Shown here one piece after another: positions 51,187-60,544 of a stretch of DNA of 64,000 nt. Below the pieces are notes generated by a model, which ran no database searches, was not told the DNA's origin, and saw nothing but the letters and a program-made list of their open reading frames with translations. Numbering within the stretch: the stretch's first letter is position 1; each line of letters begins with the position of its first letter. This DNA is from Waddliaceae bacterium (lineage in GTDB: Bacteria > Chlamydiota > Chlamydiia > Chlamydiales > GCA-2709385): the NCBI GenBank assembly GCA_002709385.1, contig PAQS01000047.1, positions 1 through 64,000 on the forward strand. The letters are read 5' to 3'. The translations under genes and the position numbers were made by a program.

Positions 51187-52311
51187 TCAAGAATTTAAAA
51201 TGATTTCAGACAAGCCTGCTTCATGATCAGAGCTTGCGGAACTTTGATATACTTTAGGGTCGAACCCTGTAGGGAAATACCGCGTAGCAATAGATTTTGC
51301 AGTTCCTTCCAATAAGAGAGTGTGGTCTAGGTTTAGGGGACCAGATACTTTTTTATCTCCAACAAGTAGAGCGCAAAATTCATCGCCACCCCATGTTTTT
51401 TGTGTATCAGATTTTATATTACCTTTGGTGAACAGGTCTCTACTCGAAATCTGGGAAAGTTCTAAATCATCCATATTAAGATCGCCAGTTACAACAATAG
51501 CACGATCTTTTGCTATCTGTTCTACTTTTTGAGCAATCATCTCCATTTGAAGACGGCGTGCTTCAACCTCTCCTTCTTCTGGAAATTCCGGAGCTTCGGA
51601 GTGTCCCAAATGAGAAAGTACAATAGAAGCGATTGGTTTAGATGCTCCCTCCAGATCAAAAGAAAAAAATCCTTTTCCAGATTGCTTTGAGCGGCCGTAA
51701 AGCATAGATAAAGGAAAAGCTGTAAACTCCGGATTGCTTACAGGAGCTTTACTTGCTACAAATAGTCCAGAATGTACAAGTGATCCGTTACCCATATTAA
51801 CATAAAAATGAGCATAGCGTTGCCGCAGGCGTTCCACTAGTGCCACCCATGAGCCAGCGTCGATGGTCTCTTGTAAACATACAATATCGGTATCATGTTT
51901 GAGAATTTCATTAGCAATAGTATCTATTCGTTGTGGCCAAGGTAAAACACCGCCATCACTAATTGTATAACCACCACCAACAGCACAAATATTCCACGAA
52001 AGCATGGAAAATTTTTTATCTAATAAAGTTTTTTCAGGAGCATTTCCGCGTATATGAATAAAAGGTCTTTCAAGTAGCATAGATGCAATTTTTCTGCATG
52101 CGATACCGAAAATTCCGAGAGGCATACCTACAATGCCATAAAATCCTATGCCTCCAAGCATAGCAGCTCGAATTTGAGCTATTTTTATATCAGAGGAATT
52201 TTTATAGAGAGGTTTGAGTGTTTGTTGACTGCGATATAGTTGGTGAGCTTTACAAATAGGATCTGTGGCTAGAGAACCCATTTTTTGTAAAAAAAAGCCC
52301 AAGAGATTCAC
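51187..52311 (-). CDS. Endonuclease/exonuclease/phosphatase-fold protein with N-terminal hydrophobic segment
   Basis: This 374-residue protein has EEP catalytic motifs in order: LSWNIC (Asn), CLQETIDAGSW (Glu), VVTGDLNMDD (Asp-x-Asn) and SSDHEAG (Asp-His). A hydrophobic stretch at about 50-75 (GGIGFYGIVGMPLGIFGIA) suggests membrane anchoring or export. Substrates of the fold range from nucleic acids to inositol phosphates and sphingomyelin; none can be chosen here. GTG 52311 is the start with a poor ribosome site, so the N-terminus is uncertain. Confidence 0.8.
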   Translation of the reverse strand: MNLLGFFLQKMGSLATDPICKAHQLYRSQQTLKPLYKNSSDIKIAQIRAAMLGGIGFYGIVGMPLGIFGIACRKIASMLLERPFIHIRGNAPEKTLLDKKFSMLSWNICAVGGGYTISDGGVLPWPQRIDTIANEILKHDTDIVCLQETIDAGSWVALVERLRQRYAHFYVNMGNGSLVHSGLFVASKAPVSNPEFTAFPLSMLYGRSKQSGKGFFSFDLEGASKPIASIVLSHLGHSEAPEFPEEGEVEARRLQMEMIAQKVEQIAKDRAIVVTGDLNMDDLELSQISSRDLFTKGNIKSDTQKTWGGDEFCALLVGDKKVSGPLNLDHTLLLEGTAKSIATRYFPTGFDPKVYQSSASSDHEAGLSEIILNS

Positions 52312-52456
52312 GAAGTGTACTGATAGGAGAGCTATCTATCAAATGAAGTTTTTCTGAATAATGAGACTCTAATGTTAATGCATTTACCATGAAACAACCA
52401 TTTGAATGTTTTGAGATTAAACATGGTACTACATTAAGGAGTTTTGTAAGCTCTCT

Positions 52457-53911
52457 TTAATCAGTATCTTCTTTTTTCATGATTACTCGCTCTCCAAAAT
52501 CTAAATTTACTACTCGGTTTGCCATATGCTTCCATCTTCCGGAGAGTTCTTTATTTAGCTCATTTATCCCATCATTGAAGCCTCCTGGTCCTTGGCGAAA
52601 AGTACCCCAATGTACAGGAATCATGATTTCACTTTCGAGATCTTCCATCATTTTTAAGCATTCATCGGGATTCGTGTGAACGGCACAAATAGAAGAGCGC
52701 GGTTCAATAGGACCAATAGGTAGTAGTGCTACATCAATTTTTCCGTAGACCTTTTTTATTTGTTTCCCAATTTCTTTTTTATATGCTGTATCGCCACTGA
52801 AGTAGATTTTGTTATTCTGAGATTCGATAAGCCATCCACACCACAAACTTTTATTTTGGTCTTTAATACCTCTTTGACTCCAGTGTTCAGCAGGAACAGA
52901 TGAAAGACGTAACTTTTTTTTGTCTTCTCCGTGAGTAAATTCAGTTCCATGCCACCATGTGTGTTCAATGACATGTTTGAAACCCATATCTGTAAACCAA
53001 GATTTGAGGCCTTCTGGAACCATAACAAGGGGTTGGAACTTTCGATAAGCTTCCATAGCTGGTTTATCTAAGTGATCTCGGTGATTGTGAGAAATAAGAA
53101 TCACATCCGTACGAGGAAGCTCTTGGAAAGGAACTCCTGGAGGAGACTTTCTTGGATCAATAGGAGTAATATCAGAAAAAATAGGGTCCGTTACAATATT
53201 AACCCCATCCACTTGAATCAACATACTTGCATGACCTATCCATTGTATAGATAGATCTTGAGATTGAGCCAAAGGTGAAACGGCTTTAGCTAAATCGGAA
53301 GGTTCCGGACAAGGGGGAACATAAGGAAGAGAAAAAAGAAAAGTATAGGTGCCAACTTTGATTTCTTGTTTAATGTAGTTGCGTCGACTTTCTCCTTGCT
53401 TATTGTAATAGATACCCCCGTTTATATAGGGTTGTAGTAAGCCTGATTCTTTAGGAAGAAAAGAAGAAGCTGCATCTTCTTTGACTGGTGAAGAAGATAC
53501 AAAATCTAGCTGAAGATGGTGGGCTTTTCCTGTGCAAAGCTTCCAATCTAAATGCTTCAGTAAACTATCCTTTCCTGGGCTTGCAATAATTTGATTAAAT
53601 TTTTCAGCTACACTACGCAGTTGATCGGGTAATGTATCAATAGCTTCTTCATTAGAGTAAGCTTTATTTAAGTGAGCTACGTCGTGTTCAATAAGTTTTT
53701 GAAATTTGCGAGAATCTGAATTTTTGAAAATAGATTTTCCAAGAGCAAGTATCTTTTCTAAAGAAGACATTGCCTTGAGCTTTTCACAGCCTCTATTCTT
53801 GACGATTTTAAAGCCAAATGTATTACTATTTTCACAATTATCAACAAAACAACGTATGTTAGACCAAGGTATACGATTTTCACTTAGGTGGTGCGTAGGA
53901 ATTATAGTCAT
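52457..53911 (-). CDS. Metallo-beta-lactamase-fold hydrolase, NAPE-PLD-like
   Basis: This 484-residue protein has an N-terminal region of about 220 residues with no recognised fold. An MBL domain of the NAPE-PLD/UlaG type follows: WIGHASMLIQVDGVNIVTDPIFSD, then the zinc motif SHNHRDHLD, SVPAEHWSQRG, YFSGDTAY and PVHWGTFRQG. It probably cleaves a phosphodiester in a lipid or sugar. ATG 53911 has GGAG six bases upstream; the open frame from TTG 53923 is less likely. It is divergent from riboflavin synthase. Confidence 0.85.
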   Translation of the reverse strand: MTIIPTHHLSENRIPWSNIRCFVDNCENSNTFGFKIVKNRGCEKLKAMSSLEKILALGKSIFKNSDSRKFQKLIEHDVAHLNKAYSNEEAIDTLPDQLRSVAEKFNQIIASPGKDSLLKHLDWKLCTGKAHHLQLDFVSSSPVKEDAASSFLPKESGLLQPYINGGIYYNKQGESRRNYIKQEIKVGTYTFLFSLPYVPPCPEPSDLAKAVSPLAQSQDLSIQWIGHASMLIQVDGVNIVTDPIFSDITPIDPRKSPPGVPFQELPRTDVILISHNHRDHLDKPAMEAYRKFQPLVMVPEGLKSWFTDMGFKHVIEHTWWHGTEFTHGEDKKKLRLSSVPAEHWSQRGIKDQNKSLWCGWLIESQNNKIYFSGDTAYKKEIGKQIKKVYGKIDVALLPIGPIEPRSSICAVHTNPDECLKMMEDLESEIMIPVHWGTFRQGPGGFNDGINELNKELSGRWKHMANRVVNLDFGERVIMKKEDTD

Positions 53912-53955
53912 CACGATCTCCAAAATGAGATTACGGTTTTAATGAAAAAAACGCT

Positions 53956-53961
53956 TATAAT
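53956..53961 (+). promoter_or_regulatory. -10 box of the riboflavin synthase gene
   Basis: TATAAT is a consensus -10 hexamer 21 bases before ATG 53983. The -35 position (ACGGTT near 53933) is weak, as is common in chlamydial promoters. The 71-base space serves both this gene and the divergent hydrolase. Confidence 0.45.
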
Positions 53962-53982
53962 CAAGATAAAAATTGAGGTCCT

Positions 53983-54606
53983 ATGTTTTCCGGAATTGTT
54001 GCAGGGGTAGGAGAGGTTCTTTTTGTTCACGATCAAGATGCGATTCGAAGCTTGATCGTTAAGCTCCCAAAAGAAACAGAAAAAAATTTAGAGATTGGTG
54101 CAAGTATTGCTGTAAATGGAGTTTGCTTGACTGCCACAAAAATAGAAAAACAAGAAGTGTCTTTTGATGTTTTAAGCGAAACATGTCAAAAAACAAATCT
54201 TGGATCAATCAAAAAAGGAGAGAAAATCAATATCGAGCGCTCCTTATGTTTAGGTGGTGAAATTGGTGGACATCTCTTATCAGGACATATTAGCTCCACA
54301 TGTGAAATAGCCAATATAGAAAGAAAAGGAGCAAATACAATATGGACAATAGAATGCTCCTTTCTATGGAGAAAATACCTTTTTCCCAAAGGGTTTGTAG
54401 CACTAGATGGTGCTAGTCTTACACTAGTAGATGTAAGTGAAAATGGGTTTTTTACTGTGCACTTAATTCCTGAAACATTATCAAGTACTACTTTTTCCAA
54501 TAAAAAAGTAGGTGATTCTCTCAACTTGGAAATTGAAGCACAAACACAGGCTACAGTAGATACAATAGAAAGAATACTCGAAAAAAGAGATTTATTTGTT
54601 GTTTAA
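53983..54606 (+). CDS. ribE: Riboflavin synthase alpha chain
   Basis: This 207-residue protein begins MFSGIVAGVGEV and contains two homologous lumazine-binding halves (SIAVNGVCLTATKI at about 40-53 and FVALDGASLTLVDV at about 135-148). It converts two lumazine molecules to riboflavin and an aminopyrimidine. In Chlamydia the gene is near nrdR and the methyltransferase genes (recalled), as here. GAGG precedes the start. Confidence 0.93.
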   Translation: MFSGIVAGVGEVLFVHDQDAIRSLIVKLPKETEKNLEIGASIAVNGVCLTATKIEKQEVSFDVLSETCQKTNLGSIKKGEKINIERSLCLGGEIGGHLLSGHISSTCEIANIERKGANTIWTIECSFLWRKYLFPKGFVALDGASLTLVDVSENGFFTVHLIPETLSSTTFSNKKVGDSLNLEIEAQTQATVDTIERILEKRDLFVV

Positions 54607-54775
54607 GCTTTTATATAATCGTATTTCGAATCTAATTATCTATGTTTTAGATGATATATCGTGATCGCTAGTAGAAAAATCAACGACATAAGTTTGAAGC
54701 ATAAAATAGATGTGTTTAAGAAGATGCTATGTTATGTACGTAGCATATATAGCATTTTTTTGCATGGAGATCGAT

Positions 54776-55357
54776 ATGAACTATTTGATGCGTGTTTTAG
54801 CGTGTACATTCGCATTTTTTTTATATAATGGACAAATCAGTGCATTGGAGGCACAAAACGATATGGCAAGAAAGCCCGTAGTAGTTTTTGAAACAACACT
54901 TGGTCAAGTTGAAGTGGCCTTAATGTCAAATGTAGCTCCTCAAGCTTGTGAAAATTTGATTAGTCATGCAGAGGCTGGATACTATAATGGAGTTATTTTC
55001 CACCGTGTAATCAAAGGTTTTATGATTCAAGGTGGAGATCCTACAGGAACAGGCCGAGGTGGAGAATCTATTTGGGGACATCCATTCGAAGATGAGTGCA
55101 CAAGCGATGTACAATTTACTCGCCCAGGATTGTTAGCAATGGCGAACGCTGGTCCAAACACAAACGGAAGCCAGTTTTTTATTACAACAGCATCTACTCC
55201 ATGGCTGAACGGTCGCCACACTATATTTGGTGAAGTGACTGAAGGTTATGATATCGTTGAGAAAATGGAGTCTGTAGCTACAGATTCTTATGATAAGCCT
55301 CTAGAAGATATAAAAATTATACGTTGCTACGTACGAGAAGCTAACATGGCTAAGTAG
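54776..55357 (+). CDS. Secreted cyclophilin-type peptidyl-prolyl isomerase
   Basis: This 193-residue protein has a signal peptide (MNYLMRVLACTFAFFLYNG) and the cyclophilin core: GVIFHRVIKGFMIQGGDPTGTG with the catalytic Arg, then NGSQFFITTASTPWLNGRHTIFGEV. It catalyses proline isomerisation and probably helps folding in the periplasm. ATG 54776 has GGAG six bases upstream. The open frame further upstream adds no sensible sequence. Confidence 0.92.
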   Translation: MNYLMRVLACTFAFFLYNGQISALEAQNDMARKPVVVFETTLGQVEVALMSNVAPQACENLISHAEAGYYNGVIFHRVIKGFMIQGGDPTGTGRGGESIWGHPFEDECTSDVQFTRPGLLAMANAGPNTNGSQFFITTASTPWLNGRHTIFGEVTEGYDIVEKMESVATDSYDKPLEDIKIIRCYVREANMAK

Positions 55358-55370
55358 TCAAACGCTCTAG

Positions 55371-55401
55371 TGTATAGCGCGCATATTTAGCGCGCTATAC
55401 A
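55371..55401. terminator. Convergent hairpin terminator
   Basis: A perfect 12-bp stem TGTATAGCGCGC / GCGCGCTATACA with a 7-base loop lies between the converging cyclophilin and dehydratase genes and covers the stop codon of the latter. There is no long T tract. Confidence 0.75.
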
Positions 55402-56382
55402 AGTTATTTCTTTACTGTGAAATTTACTTTCTTCAATCCAAGTAAAAAAATCTTCTACTCTTACATTAGAACCAGTGATCACACAAACGGTATTTCCACC
55501 TCTGATTCGTTCACTTTGTTCTATTAAAGCAGCAAACGATGTAGCTCCAGATGGCTCAATGATCCAACCTAGATGCTCATAAAGTAAGCGCATTGCTTTT
55601 TTTATTTGTTCTTCGCTAACGAGGACTGCTTCATCTACATTAGACTGTAAAATAGGCCAGTTTAAATCTCCTACGGAAGGAGTTTTAAGACCATCTGCAA
55701 TAGTATTCTGCATCGTATACTCTTCTTTCTTTCCACTTTTTAAAGAAAGATAGAAATCTGGGGCTCCTTGAGGTTCCGCTGCAAATATACTTGAATGAGG
55801 GCTCTTGTGCTTTAAGGCAATAGAGGCTCCACTTAATAATCCACCTCCTCCAACTGGGCAAAAGAAGTGATCAATTTCAGCTTGTTCTTCTAATATTTCA
55901 AGAGCTATTGTTCCTCCACCAAAAATTACATCTTTATGATTGTATGGAGAAAGTAAAACAGCACCTGTACTTTCAGATATAGCTCTGGCCTTCTCATCAC
56001 CTTCTCGATGAGTCAAACCATGTAAAATAACCTGTTCAGTATAAGTTCGTGTCCGCATATGTTTAATATTTGGAACATTTTCTGGCATAACTACAGTACA
56101 AGGAATACCTAAGTGATAGGAAAAAAAAGCAATAGCTTGGGCAAAATTACCACTAGATCGTGTAACAACACCTAATTGTTTTTCTTTTTCACTCATTTGT
56201 AAAAGAGCATACGCTGCACCACGTGCTTTAAAACTATTCGTAGGCTGAAAATGCTCGCATTTTAAAAAAAGCCTTGTAGACAGACCTAAAAGATGTTCAA
56301 GACTTTTACAACGCAGTAAAGGTGTTGGAGGTAAAAAGTTTTTAAGTTGTTTTCTTGCATGTTCGACTTCTACAAAAGACAT
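55387..56382 (-). CDS. PLP-dependent threonine/serine dehydratase (or serine racemase)
   Basis: This 331-residue protein is a fold-type II PLP enzyme: catalytic Lys52 in TNSFKARGAA, phosphate loop GGGGLLSGA near 180, and a C-terminal ITGSNV. It deaminates threonine or serine. The family also includes serine racemases, and the sequence seen does not separate the two. It lacks the regulatory ACT domain of IlvA, so it is the catabolic or racemase type. GGAGG precedes ATG 56382. Confidence 0.87.
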   Translation of the reverse strand: MSFVEVEHARKQLKNFLPPTPLLRCKSLEHLLGLSTRLFLKCEHFQPTNSFKARGAAYALLQMSEKEKQLGVVTRSSGNFAQAIAFFSYHLGIPCTVVMPENVPNIKHMRTRTYTEQVILHGLTHREGDEKARAISESTGAVLLSPYNHKDVIFGGGTIALEILEEQAEIDHFFCPVGGGGLLSGASIALKHKSPHSSIFAAEPQGAPDFYLSLKSGKKEEYTMQNTIADGLKTPSVGDLNWPILQSNVDEAVLVSEEQIKKAMRLLYEHLGWIIEPSGATSFAALIEQSERIRGGNTVCVITGSNVRVEDFFTWIEESKFHSKEITCIAR

Positions 56383-56650
56383 AATGATGACCTCCGTAAT
56401 ATAGAGTAGAACTAGATATTCAGGTTTTTGGAGGCGAATCTATGAAGATAAGTAAAGTCTAGAAGTTGTTTATTATTCTGTCAAACATCTATCAGAATAA
56501 TATGAAGGTCTATTTCTTCTGTTTAATAAACAACAGAAACTCTATCATCAAGAAAGAGTCTATGAACCACTCCCAATTATTTAATTCTTTATGAAAAGAG
56601 AGGATGTACTTTCTTCGAATAAGATTTGGGAAACACAAACTACATCAACG

Positions 56651-57139
56651 ATGAAATGTCCCTATTGTAAACATGATGAACTAAAAGTGACTGATTCCCG
56701 AAACTCATCAGAGTGTAATGGAATCAAACGTAGACGTGAATGTCTTCGTTGTCAGCGTCGTTTCACCACGTTTGAAACAGTAGATTTATCTATGCAGGTA
56801 CATAAACGTGATGGACATTACGAAGATTTCCAGCAAAGTAAACTCATTAAAGGCTTAGACGCAGCTTGCAGACATACAAGTATTAGTCGAGATCAAATTC
56901 TTGCTCTTGCTTCACGTGTTACTCAGGAACTTATGCAAAGGCAAGCACAAGTTCTAAGTGCAACAGCAATTGGTGAAATTGTCATGAGGCATTTAAAAGA
57001 ACTCGATACAATTGCTTATATTCGATTTGCTTGTGTTTATCGTCGGTTTAAAGATGTAGACGAACTTATGGAAGCTATTCAAAAAGTTCGTGTGCAGGAA
57101 GAGCCTTTAGAGGAAGATAGTCCACAAGTCTTACATTAA
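56651..57139 (+). CDS. nrdR: Transcriptional regulator NrdR
   Basis: This 162-residue protein has the zinc ribbon at Cys3, Cys6, Cys31 and Cys34 (MKCPYC, DSRNSSECNGIKRRRECLRC) followed by an ATP-cone (VHKRDGHYEDFQQSKLIKGLDAA) and AYIRFACVYRRFKDV. It represses ribonucleotide reductase genes in response to ATP/dATP. The family starts at MKCP/MRCP, so ATG 56651 is chosen. An in-frame ATG at 56591 would add 20 residues of non-conserved sequence. Neither start has a strong ribosome site. Confidence 0.92.
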   Translation: MKCPYCKHDELKVTDSRNSSECNGIKRRRECLRCQRRFTTFETVDLSMQVHKRDGHYEDFQQSKLIKGLDAACRHTSISRDQILALASRVTQELMQRQAQVLSATAIGEIVMRHLKELDTIAYIRFACVYRRFKDVDELMEAIQKVRVQEEPLEEDSPQVLH

Positions 57140-57151
57140 GGACTCATCGTC

Positions 57152-57688
57152 ATGAATACTGTAAAAAATACAAAACATTTTACAAGCATTCTATTTATTT
57201 TGAGCTTGCTTGTGATAGATCAAGTTTCTAAATGGGCAACACAAGCTTATTTACCTCATATGTCTACAGTACCATACGTATATCCATATGGAGGTATTCC
57301 TGTATTCAGTAATATTTTAGGGATAGAAGCATCGATTGCTTACGCGACGAATAAAGGCGCAGCTTGGGGGATGCTATCAGATTTTCCCCTTTTTCTCATT
57401 TCTATCCGTATATTTCTTGTTCTTGGAATGGTTGGGTACCTTTTATATTGGAACCAAAATCGCTCTTTATTTTTCCCTTTCCTCTTAGTGATTACTGGTG
57501 CCACGGGGAACATTATTGATCATTTCATTTATGGGTACGTTGTTGATATGTTCAATGTTGTTTTATGGGGTTATGATTATCCTGTATTCAACGTTGCAGA
57601 TATTACAATTTTTTGTGGAGTAGCGTGGTTGATCATTTATTACCTGATTTACGGAGACACGGAAGTTAAACATGACTCTTCGCATTAG
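57152..57688 (+). CDS. lspA: Lipoprotein signal peptidase
   Basis: This 178-residue protein has four transmembrane helices and the aspartyl active site: GNIIDHFIYGYVVDMFNV with the first catalytic Asp and VFNVADITIF with the second. VIDQVSKWATQAYL is the N-terminal signature. It cleaves prolipoproteins, consistent with the lipoproteins predicted in this window. In C. trachomatis dksA lies between nrdR and lspA (recalled); here it is missing. It overlaps the next gene by 17 bases. Confidence 0.93.
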   Translation: MNTVKNTKHFTSILFILSLLVIDQVSKWATQAYLPHMSTVPYVYPYGGIPVFSNILGIEASIAYATNKGAAWGMLSDFPLFLISIRIFLVLGMVGYLLYWNQNRSLFFPFLLVITGATGNIIDHFIYGYVVDMFNVVLWGYDYPVFNVADITIFCGVAWLIIYYLIYGDTEVKHDSSH

Positions 57689-58373
57689 CACAGCAGAAAT
57701 AGAAGGGGAACTTAGAGTATCCCGATGGCTAGAGCTTCGTTTTCTTATTGATGAAGTGGAAATGGAGAGATTATTCTCAGATCTTGATCCGTTTCATATC
57801 TTTGTAACAAGTGATGTTGTGGAAGCAGGAGCTGAGGAACAAAAAAAAGAAAAGTTTTTAGAAGCTTATGCGGAATATATACAAAGTTTGAAAAATGGAC
57901 TTGTCCCTGATACAGCAAGTTTCCGTTCGTACTTCTATAATGTATTTTCAGTAGATTTGAACAGTCTATTTAGAATGGATCTTGGTGATCAACTCTCATT
58001 GGTAAAGCCCAGATTACCGGTTATTCAAATGCAACCCCATCAATTTGAATACTCCAAGACGAAAGAAAGTTTTCGTTCTATGAGTCTCGGACAGAACTGC
58101 ATCGTATGGGGAATACAACTTGCTTATCCTCAGATGCACCAAACAAAAGATGGAGTGGTACATCGTGTTTTACACAGTGATAACTACCCCAATAATCGCT
58201 TATTTAAATCATTACAAAAATGGATACGACGAAATACTGTTCCTTTAACTTTTGAAGTCGACGGAAAAAAAGTGAGTTCTTCTTTGCGTTTAGGGCCAAA
58301 TTGCTTTTCCTGGATTGATAAGCACCCGCAATTAGAAGCAAATCGCTTGAGTATAATAAGGAATACACCATGA
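57672..58373 (+). CDS. Conserved hypothetical protein
   Basis: This 233-residue protein has no signal peptide or membrane span. It begins with a mixed region (TLRISTAEIEGELRVSRWLE) and has a C-terminal half rich in aromatic and basic residues. I do not recognise the family. It overlaps lspA at the front and cinA by four bases at the end, so it belongs to this operon. It may be a lineage-specific gene. Confidence 0.75.
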   Translation: MTLRISTAEIEGELRVSRWLELRFLIDEVEMERLFSDLDPFHIFVTSDVVEAGAEEQKKEKFLEAYAEYIQSLKNGLVPDTASFRSYFYNVFSVDLNSLFRMDLGDQLSLVKPRLPVIQMQPHQFEYSKTKESFRSMSLGQNCIVWGIQLAYPQMHQTKDGVVHRVLHSDNYPNNRLFKSLQKWIRRNTVPLTFEVDGKKVSSSLRLGPNCFSWIDKHPQLEANRLSIIRNTP

Positions 58374-59608
58374 ATTTAGAAGTGATTGCAATAGGTGATG
58401 AATTACTCTCTGGGCATACATTAAACACCAATGTCAAAGTAATTAGTGAAGCTCTGAATTCTGCAGGGTTTAATGTTCGTCGCCACCTTACTTTACCTGA
58501 TGAAGCAGAGCTTTTGAAGAAAGGCTTAGAAGAATCTTTGTCGCGAGTGCCATTAGTGATTTGTACAGGTGGACTAGGGCCTACTTGTGATGACTTAACT
58601 AAAAGTATCGTTTCAGATTTATTTGGAAGAGAATTAAAACAAGATCCAGACCTTCTTTTAGATTTAGAAAGGCGCTTTCCTGGTAAAGCGATATCGATCC
58701 AAAATCAAGCATTAGTACCCGTTGGCGCTAAGATATTCACAAATCCCAATGGAACAGCTTCCGGTTTACTGATTACTCAAGGTGAAAAGAAAATGATCTT
58801 AATGCCTGGAGTACCTAAGGAAATGGAACCGATGCTTTATGATCATGTGATTCCCTATCTAATGGAGTATATTCCTCCAAAAGAAAGAGAACACAGACGC
58901 TGTATTCATTTTTATACGATCTCAGAAAGCAGAATAGATCCTCTTTTACGGAAGCTACAAGAAGAGTATCCGAATTTAAAGTTTAGTATTTACCCTAATT
59001 TTGGCCTTGTTGATGTTCATGTGTCGCAACGCTCAAAAGACGCAGAAGAAAGTGGGCGCTTATTAGACGAAGCATGTGCAAAAATCCAAAAAGAATTTGC
59101 ATCAAACAGTTTTGTGTCAAAATCAGGCTCTATAGAAGATTCTGTTCATGAACTTCTTTTAGAAAAAAAACTAACACTTAGTCTTGCAGAGTCTTGTACC
59201 GGAGGTGCTATAGGCTCGGTTTTTACTTCTTTATCAGGTGCATCCAATTATTTTTTGGGTGGAATCATTGCCTATTCCTACGAAGTTAAAGAAAAAATTC
59301 TTAATGTAAAAAGAGAAACCCTAGAAAAATATGGAGCAGTAAGTCCAGAAACTGTAAAGGAAATGTTTGAGGGCGCCATAGAGTGTACAAGAAGTGATTA
59401 TGCTATAGCTGTGTCCGGCATTCTTGGTCCAAGCGGTGCAGTACCTGGTAAACCAGTAGGAACTGTTTGGGCTGCTGTAGGAAGAAAAGGGCAAGAACCT
59501 CATATCTGGAACCTAAACTTAGCAGCTACTAGCCGGCAAATAGCAAGAGCAAAAGCGGTGAATTACGTTTTAGGGGAGTTATATCGTCAATTAAGCAAAA
59601 CAGATTAA
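58370..59608 (+). CDS. cinA: CinA family protein (nicotinamide-nucleotide amidohydrolase)
   Basis: This 412-residue protein has an N-terminal MoaB/MogA-like domain (IGDELLSGHTLNTNVKVISEAL, then TGGLGPTCDDLTK) and a C-terminal PncC domain (LAESCTGGAIGSVFTSLSGASNYF, then IAVSGILGPSGA). The C-terminal domain deamidates nicotinamide mononucleotide for NAD recycling; the N-terminal domain has pyrophosphatase activity in some species. It is full length. The start overlaps the preceding gene by ATGA. Confidence 0.93.
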   Translation: MNLEVIAIGDELLSGHTLNTNVKVISEALNSAGFNVRRHLTLPDEAELLKKGLEESLSRVPLVICTGGLGPTCDDLTKSIVSDLFGRELKQDPDLLLDLERRFPGKAISIQNQALVPVGAKIFTNPNGTASGLLITQGEKKMILMPGVPKEMEPMLYDHVIPYLMEYIPPKEREHRRCIHFYTISESRIDPLLRKLQEEYPNLKFSIYPNFGLVDVHVSQRSKDAEESGRLLDEACAKIQKEFASNSFVSKSGSIEDSVHELLLEKKLTLSLAESCTGGAIGSVFTSLSGASNYFLGGIIAYSYEVKEKILNVKRETLEKYGAVSPETVKEMFEGAIECTRSDYAIAVSGILGPSGAVPGKPVGTVWAAVGRKGQEPHIWNLNLAATSRQIARAKAVNYVLGELYRQLSKTD

Positions 59609-59650
59609 AAATCAATCAATTATAGAATAATTATTTCTCTTTGTGCTAAA

Positions 59651-60544
59651 ATGCTCGCCAAAAACAATTGTTCTATGATGTCTAAAGAAAAAATAAAATA
59701 CGAATTACTTGATAGTGGTAATGGTCGAAAATTAGAAAGATTTGGTCCATTTACCCTCGATCGTCCTTGTTCCCAAGCGATTTGGAAACCTCTCTTACCT
59801 AAATCTTCCTGGAAAAAGGCAGATGCCATCTTTTCTCGCGAAGAAGGAATGGGGTGGGATATGCGAAACAGACTTCCAGAATCATGGGAAATTGATTTGG
59901 AAGGTCTCACATTCCGTTTATCGGCAACCAATTTTGGACATCTAGGAGTTTTTCCTGAGCACCAAACACATTGGTCTTGGTTAGAAAAGCAAATTATCGA
60001 TTGTCAAAAGCGACTTAATCGAGAACCTAAGGTTCTAAATCTTTTTGCATACTCTGGCGCAGCAAGTCTAGCTGCTGCACGTGCAGGTGCTGCTGTATGC
60101 CATTTAGATGCTTCTAAAGGAATGGTTGCATGGGCCCGTGAAAATGCAGCCCTAAATCAGTTAGAAGAAAAGCCAATACGATGGATCACTGATGATGTGA
60201 TTAAATTTCTTCAGCGAGAAGAGCGTAGGGGACGTAAATATGATGGCATTATTCTAGACCCACCCAGTTTTGGTCGGGGAACGAAAGGCGAAGTTTTTAA
60301 GCTGGAAGAGCAGCTATGGGACTTACTCAAAATGTGCTATGCCGTTTTAGAAGAGGCACCGCAATTCTTTCTTTTTTCATGCCACACACCTGGATTCACA
60401 GCTCAAGGAATCAAGAACGTTTTAGAGCAGTTATTTCATTCTCAAGCCGGTTTTGTAGAATCAGGTGAAGCACTTATTCCTGCAAAGTCAAATATAACTC
60501 CGCTTCCATGTGGAACCTATTCGAGATGGAGCAGAAATGGATAA
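59651..60544 (+). CDS. Class I SAM-dependent methyltransferase, RlmI-like
   Basis: This 297-residue protein has motif I VLNLFAYSGAASLAAARAGA and the catalytic block DGIILDPPSFGRGTKGEVF, matching the rRNA (cytosine-C5) methyltransferase group RlmI/RlmK. It lacks the PUA domain of E. coli RlmI. In C. trachomatis a similar methyltransferase precedes the SpoU gene (recalled as CT404/CT403). The start may be ATG 59651, 59675 or 59678; none has a clear ribosome site. It overlaps the TrmH gene by eight bases. Confidence 0.87.
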   Translation: MLAKNNCSMMSKEKIKYELLDSGNGRKLERFGPFTLDRPCSQAIWKPLLPKSSWKKADAIFSREEGMGWDMRNRLPESWEIDLEGLTFRLSATNFGHLGVFPEHQTHWSWLEKQIIDCQKRLNREPKVLNLFAYSGAASLAAARAGAAVCHLDASKGMVAWARENAALNQLEEKPIRWITDDVIKFLQREERRGRKYDGIILDPPSFGRGTKGEVFKLEEQLWDLLKMCYAVLEEAPQFFLFSCHTPGFTAQGIKNVLEQLFHSQAGFVESGEALIPAKSNITPLPCGTYSRWSRNG

